NCBI GenBank assembly: GCA_964559135.1
Contig: CAZLGG010000134.1
Coordinates: 1 to 10,070, forward strand
Reading direction: 5' to 3'
DNA from: DRQF01 sp964559135
GTDB taxonomy: Bacteria > Planctomycetota > GCA-002687715 > DRQF01
DNA length: 10,070 bases
Shown: in pieces, positions 5,826 to 10,070 of the stretch
Position numbering within the stretch: position 1 is the stretch's first letter
How the letters are laid out: each line of letters starts with the position of its first letter
Translations under genes and position numbers: made by a program
Notes under the pieces: generated by a model
Told to the model about the DNA's origin: nothing
The model's database searches: none
Seen by the model: the letters and a program-made list of their open reading frames with translations, nothing else

Positions 5826-7616
5826 ATGAGCTTCGATCTGATTCCAGGGAACGCCGTTGCGTGCCGGGTCAACGCTCACCGCCACGGCTGGAACGGACAG
5901 GTCTGCGAGGACCCCACCACATGGGAATGTGGCGGGAGACTGGATTTCAGGCAGGACTACTGTGCTCGCGGCAGCACCCGGTGTTTCCACTTGCACCTTT
6001 TCGATCCCCAGGATCCCCACTTCGTCATCGAAAGCCGCGGAGCGAGCTGGATTTTCGAGTCCGACATTCATGCGTTCGACGATCAGATCGTGCTTCTGTG
6101 GAACAAGAGGTTTCGCGAGCCCAGGGGCATGGCCGAGACCGCGACGGGTGGAATCGTCTACGGTCTCTACAGAGTTCAGTCCGTCGAACGTGTCGATCGC
6201 CGTTATCGGATCGACTGGCTCATCCGGCCTCATACCGACGGCTGGGCTCATGTGGCTCCCGTGGGCGTTCCGCTCCCGAGGGCCCATCAGATGGGGGGGC
6301 TCTATGTCCTCGAGGTGGAGGGGAGTTCCGTCGTCCGGATGTTCGATCAGATTCGCGAGCGGGCCGCGGAACTCGATGCGTCCATGTTCTCAGCCCACGA
6401 CCGAGCGCGACTCGACAACTTCGCGGATCACCTGGAGGAGTGGCTCGAGATCGCGGCGGAAAAAAGACCCGCGCGTCCTCGCCACAAGCCCCGCACCATT
6501 GCGACGACGGATCCCACCGGTGGCGGCCACCGGCCGTTCGCGGGCCTGTCCGAACTCATCGATGTCGGGGATTCTTCTCACTCGGCGCCCACCCAAGGAA
6601 CCGTCAGCGGGAAGTCCTCGGCGATGACGACCCAACCTTCCGCCCCCGTCCCTCTCGTCGAGACGAAAGGGCGAGATTGGATCGAAGCCCACTACGGCCT
6701 GGACACCCTCCGATCCATTCTGATCGGATCGCTCACCAAGTCCCTTCTCATTCTCGCCGGGCGCCCAGGCGTCGGCAAGAGCACCCTCGCCACGAAGCTG
6801 ATCGACGATTCGGAGGGTGAGCGCGTGATCACGGTGGCCGTCGTGTCGACGTGGCGCGGGCGTGAGGACCTCCTCGGCTATGTGAACCCGATCAGCGGCC
6901 GTTTCGAACCCACACGTTTCACGAACTTCCTGCGGGAGGCCGCCCGGGCCTGGGAGGGGGGTGACCGGCGCCCTCGCCTCGTCGTCTTCGAGGAGTTCAA
7001 TCTCGCCCAGCCGGAGTTCTGGCTCTCAGAAATCCTCGTTCGCGGGGAGTACGCCGCCACGGACACGGTGAATCGGACGATCGACCTCGGTGGGACGACC
7101 GTGGAGGGATGGCCCTCGAATGAGCCGCCGCGGGTGTTCCTCTCGCCCGCGGTTCGTTACGTGGCCACGGTCAACACGGACCACACCAGTCGGACACTCT
7201 CACCCCGCGTCCTCGATCGGGCGGCCGTGGTCGAACTTCGTGTCGATGCGGGACAGATCATCGAGAACCTGAAACTCGATCTCCATCCCGACCAGATCGA
7301 GGCCATCAAGGAGTTGGACTACCGGGGGGCCAGCCATGGGGCCGGGTTCTCGTATCGCTCCGCCGTGTCCCTGCATGCCTGCCTGGATCAGGCGGAGACC
7401 ATGGGCCTCGATGGGTGGCAAGTCTTGGACGTACTCCTCGTGCAAGAAGTCCTCAGCAAGGTCCGCCTCCTCGCGGGGGACGGCCGGGATGCCGAGTGGT
7501 TGGATCTCATGATCGAGTGGAGCAATGCATATGGGGCGCGCCTTCCCCAGTGTGCGTTGATCCTCGGTACCTGGCGTGAGCGCCTTGCGGAAGGGCGGGA
7601 CGTGATCCAGGCATGA
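5826..7616 (+). CDS. McrB-like AAA+ NTPase with Cys-rich N-terminal domain
   Basis: A 596-residue NTPase resembling the motor subunit of McrBC-type restriction systems. The C-terminal half has Walker A AGRPGVGKST (311-320), STWRGREDLLGYVNPISGRF (341-360, the McrB-type W...DLLGYVNP segment), Walker B LVVFEEFNLAQPEFWLSEIL (385-404), and a sensor-1/Arg-finger region YVATVNTDHTSRTLSPRVLDR (starting at 445). Walker B is FEE rather than the common DE. The N-terminal 175 residues form a separate domain with five Cys (13, 27, 35, 46, 53), a HGWNGQVCEDP motif and a beta-rich part (VYGLYRVQSVE, YRIDWLIRPHTDGW) that could be a PUA/EVE-like modified-base reader; this is a guess from the pattern. A low-complexity linker (about 210-280) separates the halves. 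It overlaps the nuclease-like gene by 4 nt, so the two are coupled. GTP versus ATP use cannot be told. McrB relationship is firm, target unknown. Confidence 0.85.
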   Translation: MSFDLIPGNAVACRVNAHRHGWNGQVCEDPTTWECGGRLDFRQDYCARGSTRCFHLHLFDPQDPHFVIESRGASWIFESDIHAFDDQIVLLWNKRFREPRGMAETATGGIVYGLYRVQSVERVDRRYRIDWLIRPHTDGWAHVAPVGVPLPRAHQMGGLYVLEVEGSSVVRMFDQIRERAAELDASMFSAHDRARLDNFADHLEEWLEIAAEKRPARPRHKPRTIATTDPTGGGHRPFAGLSELIDVGDSSHSAPTQGTVSGKSSAMTTQPSAPVPLVETKGRDWIEAHYGLDTLRSILIGSLTKSLLILAGRPGVGKSTLATKLIDDSEGERVITVAVVSTWRGREDLLGYVNPISGRFEPTRFTNFLREAARAWEGGDRRPRLVVFEEFNLAQPEFWLSEILVRGEYAATDTVNRTIDLGGTTVEGWPSNEPPRVFLSPAVRYVATVNTDHTSRTLSPRVLDRAAVVELRVDAGQIIENLKLDLHPDQIEAIKELDYRGASHGAGFSYRSAVSLHACLDQAETMGLDGWQVLDVLLVQEVLSKVRLLAGDGRDAEWLDLMIEWSNAYGARLPQCALILGTWRERLAEGRDVIQA

Positions 7617-8917
7617 ATGTTTTCGCCAGGAGAATCGCGGACGACCTCCGTGGCTGGAGTCGCGAGTTGCTCGACCCGGGAATCGCACCGGCGGTGGGCG
7701 GTTCCACCCATGTGGGCGGCGGCCAGGTCGCGTTGCGGCTCGCCTCGGCGCGGGTCCTGTTGTCCTTGATTCCCTCCCTCCTCGACGAGGCCGAGGAGAT
7801 CGAGAACCCCGCGACCGACGCTATCCATGCGACGCCGTCCCCGGTCCGTGCGCGGCTCTCCCGTCGCCCCGTGGATTACGTGCGACACGAGGAGCGGTTG
7901 TTGCCTCGAAGGTGGCAACGTGTGGTGCCGGTCACGGAGCCGGCCCGCCCGCCTCTTGCATGGTTGCTCTTCATCGTGGAGGTGGTCTCGTCGGATGTCG
8001 AAGCCGCGATTCGGCGGCACGACCGGTTGGCCGAAGAAGCGGCCCGGGTTCGGGGAGGTGGGTACTGGTGGGCGGAGTCCGACCGGCCGGCCCTCGCGGC
8101 GCGGCGACAAAAACTCTCGACGGTCCTCGCCCGTCTGCGCCGTGGCGCGGCACAGATTCGGACGATGACTCCCGGGTGTCTCCGGCCCACGGATCGGGTT
8201 CCCCAGCCCTATCCCATCTCCCGTTCCTGGCTGTCTCTCAGGCGGCAGGCGGAGAACATTCTGGACCCCTGGCGCCATCCTCACCGCGGCATCGACCGGC
8301 TCCTGGATGCGCCACCGGAGACGGCCGACCTCCCGTTCCTCTACCAGCGGTGGTGCGGCATGCGCCTGATCGAAGCCTTCGCGCGACACGGGTTCTCGGC
8401 GGCTGGGGACGTCATCGGATCAGTCTTCGTTGGAGGACGTATCACGTTGACCCGGCCCGACTGCAAGCTCCATCTGTGGGTCGAGCCGCGTCTGCTCGCT
8501 GAAAAGCGCCACGAATCGGGGCTCACCTGTGTTGTCGGACACGAATCGACGCCTGATTTTCTGATCGTGACGCCTGGCCCCGATCGGTTCGATGCCTTCA
8601 TCCTCGACGCGACGCTTGCCACCGATGATGACCTCCTCATCGACAAGGGCCGTTACCTCGAGACGCTTGGCAGCCATGACTTGGCCCGGGTGGCGGACAC
8701 GGTGGGGGGGCCGCGACCGCCGCTGCGCTCGTGGGCCATCGCGCCCTTGTCGTGCCCCCATTGCCGCATTCTCGGAGCCGCCGACCGCACGGGCCGCCGA
8801 GGTGTCATCCCCGCCCAGCCCCTCCGCTTCGACCCCGCCCCCCTCGCTGCTTGGGTGACCGACGTCGTCCGCCACGCCGCCGCCTGGCGCCCTCACGCAC
8901 CCCCCATGGACGACTGA
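7613..8917 (+). CDS. McrC/DUF524-like PD-(D/E)XK-type nuclease subunit, unusual active site
   Basis: A 434-residue partner of the McrB-like protein, starting within its stop codon (ATGA). The N-terminal half is mostly helical and Arg-rich (PRRWQRVVPV, PPLAWLLFIVEVVSSDVEAAIRRH). From 239 it reads DLPFLYQRWCGMRLIEAFARHG, the helix that begins McrC- and DUF2357/DUF524-type nuclease domains (Y..W...L...). The expected core follows: STPDFLIV (Asp315), then FDAFILDATLATDD, where Asp332 is the second acidic residue and the normal Lys position is Thr334. Lys345 in LLIDKGRYLE is a possible migrated Lys. A CPHC pair (381-384) near the C-terminus may bind metal. No Shine-Dalgarno is near the start, consistent with coupling. 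In McrBC the C subunit docks on the AAA+ ring and cuts DNA. Whether this one cuts, nicks or only binds depends on the Thr334 question. The family call rests on short motifs and position. Confidence 0.72.
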   Translation: MNVFARRIADDLRGWSRELLDPGIAPAVGGSTHVGGGQVALRLASARVLLSLIPSLLDEAEEIENPATDAIHATPSPVRARLSRRPVDYVRHEERLLPRRWQRVVPVTEPARPPLAWLLFIVEVVSSDVEAAIRRHDRLAEEAARVRGGGYWWAESDRPALAARRQKLSTVLARLRRGAAQIRTMTPGCLRPTDRVPQPYPISRSWLSLRRQAENILDPWRHPHRGIDRLLDAPPETADLPFLYQRWCGMRLIEAFARHGFSAAGDVIGSVFVGGRITLTRPDCKLHLWVEPRLLAEKRHESGLTCVVGHESTPDFLIVTPGPDRFDAFILDATLATDDDLLIDKGRYLETLGSHDLARVADTVGGPRPPLRSWAIAPLSCPHCRILGAADRTGRRGVIPAQPLRFDPAPLAAWVTDVVRHAAAWRPHAPPMDD

Positions 8918-8948
8918 CCCCCGAGCCCTTCCCGCGACCTCGAGGGGG
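8918..8948 (+). terminator. Possible weak stem-loop after the McrBC-like operon
   Basis: CCCCCGAG immediately after the stop can pair with CTC-GA-GGGGG at 8939-8948, leaving a GA bulge and a 13-base loop. There is no T-tract, so termination is doubtful. Confidence 0.3.
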
Positions 8949-9115
8949 AGCTACCGACTCGCTACGAAATCCGGCCGAAAACGGCGGGGTGAAGGTGCCG
9001 CGATGTCTCATCGAGGGCATGATGGCAGGACTTCGGCGATCAAAGCGCCTCTCCAGCACCGATTTTTCGCTGCCGCGACGCCTCGACGTGGATTCGCCGT
9101 GTTCCGGGAATCAGC

Positions 9116-9145
9116 TTGACAGAGGGTTCTTCGCCGATGTAGAAA
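9116..9145 (+). promoter_or_regulatory. Sigma-70-like promoter of the second anti-sigma-like operon
   Basis: TTGACA at 9116-9121, then 17-18 bases, then TGTAGAAA at 9138-9145, the same hexamer, spacing and -10 octamer as at 1220-1249. The spacer bases differ and lack the inverted repeat of the first copy. Overlapping the -10 end is AACA-agaa-TGTT (9144-9155); the first promoter has AACA-gattct-TGTT (1261-1274). Confidence 0.6.
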
Positions 9146-9226
9146 CAAGAATGTTGTAAGGTCATCTGATTGTCGCGGATGCGTCTTCGTTGTCGACACG
9201 AACCCACGGAGCGAGGAGAATCAGGG

Positions 9227-10042
9227 ATGCGCGAGAAGGATTGGAGAATTCGGACGGACCCGTGGAGCGGAGTGACCTACCGCCTCGAGGTTGGCGAGAA
9301 GCCACCGCCACGCCCGGTTCTGACTGACACCTGCCGTCATTTGCTCAACCTCCACGCATCCTTTGAAGACCAGAGGAAGCCGGGCACCATGGCACGGAAA
9401 CACATTGATGGGTGTCCCCAGTGCCAGCAGTACATGGCACGCCGGGAATGGGAACGCAGGAAAGAGGAAGAGTTGCTTTCCTCCCCGGACGTGGAAGCCC
9501 TCGTTGCCGAGTACGCCAAGCGTTTCCGCGTACCGTTCTATCAGCGCCGCCGCGTGCAACTCATTGCTGGCCTCGTTGCTCTCATCCTCACGGTGGTTGC
9601 GGTCATTCTCGTCGCAACAATGCAGTGGGGGCTTCAGGGTTCCTCCAGCTCGGTGACTTTCTCTCCTGCAACCTTGTCGGTTTCCCCGAGCCTGATTCGG
9701 AGAGACCTCGCGGCGATCGAGGCTCGATTGGATCAGACTTTTGCTTCGGGCGGGGCGTCGGCTGTGTCGGCGTCTCTCGTGGGGGCCTCCACCGAGGAGA
9801 TTCTACGAACTTTTCGGTGGGTTGCCGTGAGGAACCGAACGGCGATGATTCCGGCACTGGTGGCCTTCTTGAGTGACTCACGGATTTCGGTGCGACGTGG
9901 CGCCGTCGGGACACTCTTGCTTCTTCCTTTGAACGCCATCAAACCCTTCGTTTCGAGTATCCGGCAGGCGTCAGCCATCGAAACGGACCCACAGCTCCAA
10001 AGTGAAATGAATACTCTTGCGGATCTCGTGGACCGTTCCTGA
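9227..10042 (+). CDS. Anti-sigma-like (zf-HC2-type) single-pass membrane protein, copy 2
   Basis: A 271-residue paralogue of the protein at 1306-2130 with the same order of parts. The extra N-terminal segment (about 1-25) is unique. The zinc motif is Cys36 then His59-x3-Cys63-x2-Cys66 (HIDGCPQCQQYM), and the charged linker ARREWERRKEEELLSS (71-86) is identical to copy 1. YAKRF and a QRRR basic stretch precede a membrane helix at about 110-131. A Ser-rich linker follows, then the HEAT-like C-terminus (MIPALVAFLSDSRISVRRGA and IKPFVSSIRQAS match copy 1 in pattern). The ATG at 9227 has AGGAG at 9214-9218; an upstream in-frame ATG at 9170 lacks a ribosome site and would add 19 residues just after the promoter. 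Again no sigma-factor gene lies upstream. The second small protein begins in its stop codon. Two maintained copies argue for function, but the partner is unknown. Confidence 0.85.
   Translation: MREKDWRIRTDPWSGVTYRLEVGEKPPPRPVLTDTCRHLLNLHASFEDQRKPGTMARKHIDGCPQCQQYMARREWERRKEEELLSSPDVEALVAEYAKRFRVPFYQRRRVQLIAGLVALILTVVAVILVATMQWGLQGSSSSVTFSPATLSVSPSLIRRDLAAIEARLDQTFASGGASAVSASLVGASTEEILRTFRWVAVRNRTAMIPALVAFLSDSRISVRRGAVGTLLLLPLNAIKPFVSSIRQASAIETDPQLQSEMNTLADLVDRS
9443..9496 (+). repeat. Near-identical 54-nt block shared with 1468-1521 (copy 2)
   Basis: Second copy of the linker-coding block. The three differences are AAG/AAA, GCG/CCG and a final GAG/GAA; only one changes an amino acid (Ala to Pro). 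Codons for Arg, Leu and Ser, which have six choices each, are the same in both. Confidence 0.75.
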
Positions 10043-10070
10043 TGAATGTCATCCTCTCACCGTCGCCCAC
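10042..10070 (+). CDS. Start of a second small coupled protein, cut by window edge
   Basis: An ATG overlaps the last base of the membrane-protein stop (TGATG). Nine codons are visible, MNVILSPSP, comparable with MNVSAPVSFSP at the start of the 83-residue protein at 2127. The same position and opening residues suggest the two-gene unit is duplicated as a whole. Too little is present to say more. Confidence 0.45.

Larger units (their letters stand above)
8918..9226. other. Intergenic region between the McrBC-like operon and the second anti-sigma-like operon
   Basis: About 309 bases. It starts with the weak stem-loop and ends with the promoter (9116-9145) and leader of the next gene. Between them (8950-9115) a plus-strand frame reads VKVPRCLIEGMMAGLRRSKR, which has some coding look but no start signal and no family that I recognise; it may be a fragment of an older gene. 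Confidence 0.5.

Noticed and set aside
5264..6820. 518-residue plus-strand frame across the SWIM/McrB-like boundary
   Set aside because: It is Arg/Ser/Pro-rich and spans two well-supported genes in other frames, so it is a shadow.
7388..8389. 333-residue minus-strand frame
   Set aside because: It is the complement of the McrB-like C-terminus and the nuclease subunit and has no recognisable domain.
8731..9159. 142-residue plus-strand frame running past the nuclease gene
   Set aside because: Its first half overlaps the nuclease gene in another frame with Pro/Arg-rich composition; the second half has no start signal or known family.
9170..9226. 19-codon N-terminal extension of the second anti-sigma-like protein
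   Set aside because: No ribosome site precedes 9170, while 9227 has AGGAG, as in the paralogue.
1..10070. CRISPR arrays, tRNA or rRNA genes, insertion sequences
   Set aside because: No regularly spaced repeats, no tRNA-like cloverleaf or rRNA segments noticed, and no transposase motif or terminal inverted repeats found by eye.

Overview
The window is GC-rich and densely coded. No rRNA, tRNA or other taxonomic marker is present, so the host is uncertain. Two gene remnants (a YncE-type propeller/phosphoesterase and a possible DUF6288-like secreted protein) and the anti-sigma-like membrane proteins would fit a planctomycete or a related environmental bacterium. That is a weak inference. Gene content is that of an accessory, defence-like region.

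Layout, left to right. (1) 1-840, minus: an HNH restriction-type endonuclease of the COG3440 kind, cut by the left edge near its 3' end. (2) About 900-1218, minus: a shattered remnant of a YncE/phosphoesterase gene. (3) 1220-2378, plus: a promoter, a membrane protein with an anti-sigma-type zinc motif and HEAT-like C-terminus (1306-2130), and an overlapping 83-residue beta-rich protein (2127-2378). (4) 2379-3111: mostly debris, with a frameshifted secreted-protein remnant on the minus strand (2571-2875). (5) About 3112-4843, plus: a SNF2-family helicase pseudogene missing its N-terminus and Walker A motif and split by a frameshift. (6) 4858-5706: a SWIM-type zinc-finger protein, the usual SNF2 partner, whose last zinc ligand is Arg instead of His. 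(7) 5826-8917: a two-gene McrBC-like unit, an McrB-type AAA+ protein with an unusual Cys-rich N-terminal domain overlapping by 4 nt a PD-(D/E)XK-like nuclease protein whose catalytic Lys position is Thr. (8) 9116-10070: a second copy of the unit in (3), with the same promoter spacing, a paralogous membrane protein (9227-10042), and the first codons of a second small protein at the right edge.

Reading the parts together: HNH endonuclease, SNF2-SWIM and McrBC-like genes suggest a defence island. The SNF2 part has decayed and its SWIM partner may be following, while the McrBC-like pair looks intact. Two diverged copies of an orphan anti-sigma-like/small-protein operon bracket the SNF2-SWIM-McrBC block. 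This duplicated operon is the least familiar element and, with the variant McrBC-like pair, the best candidate for something undescribed. A working link between the operon and the defence genes is only a hypothesis.
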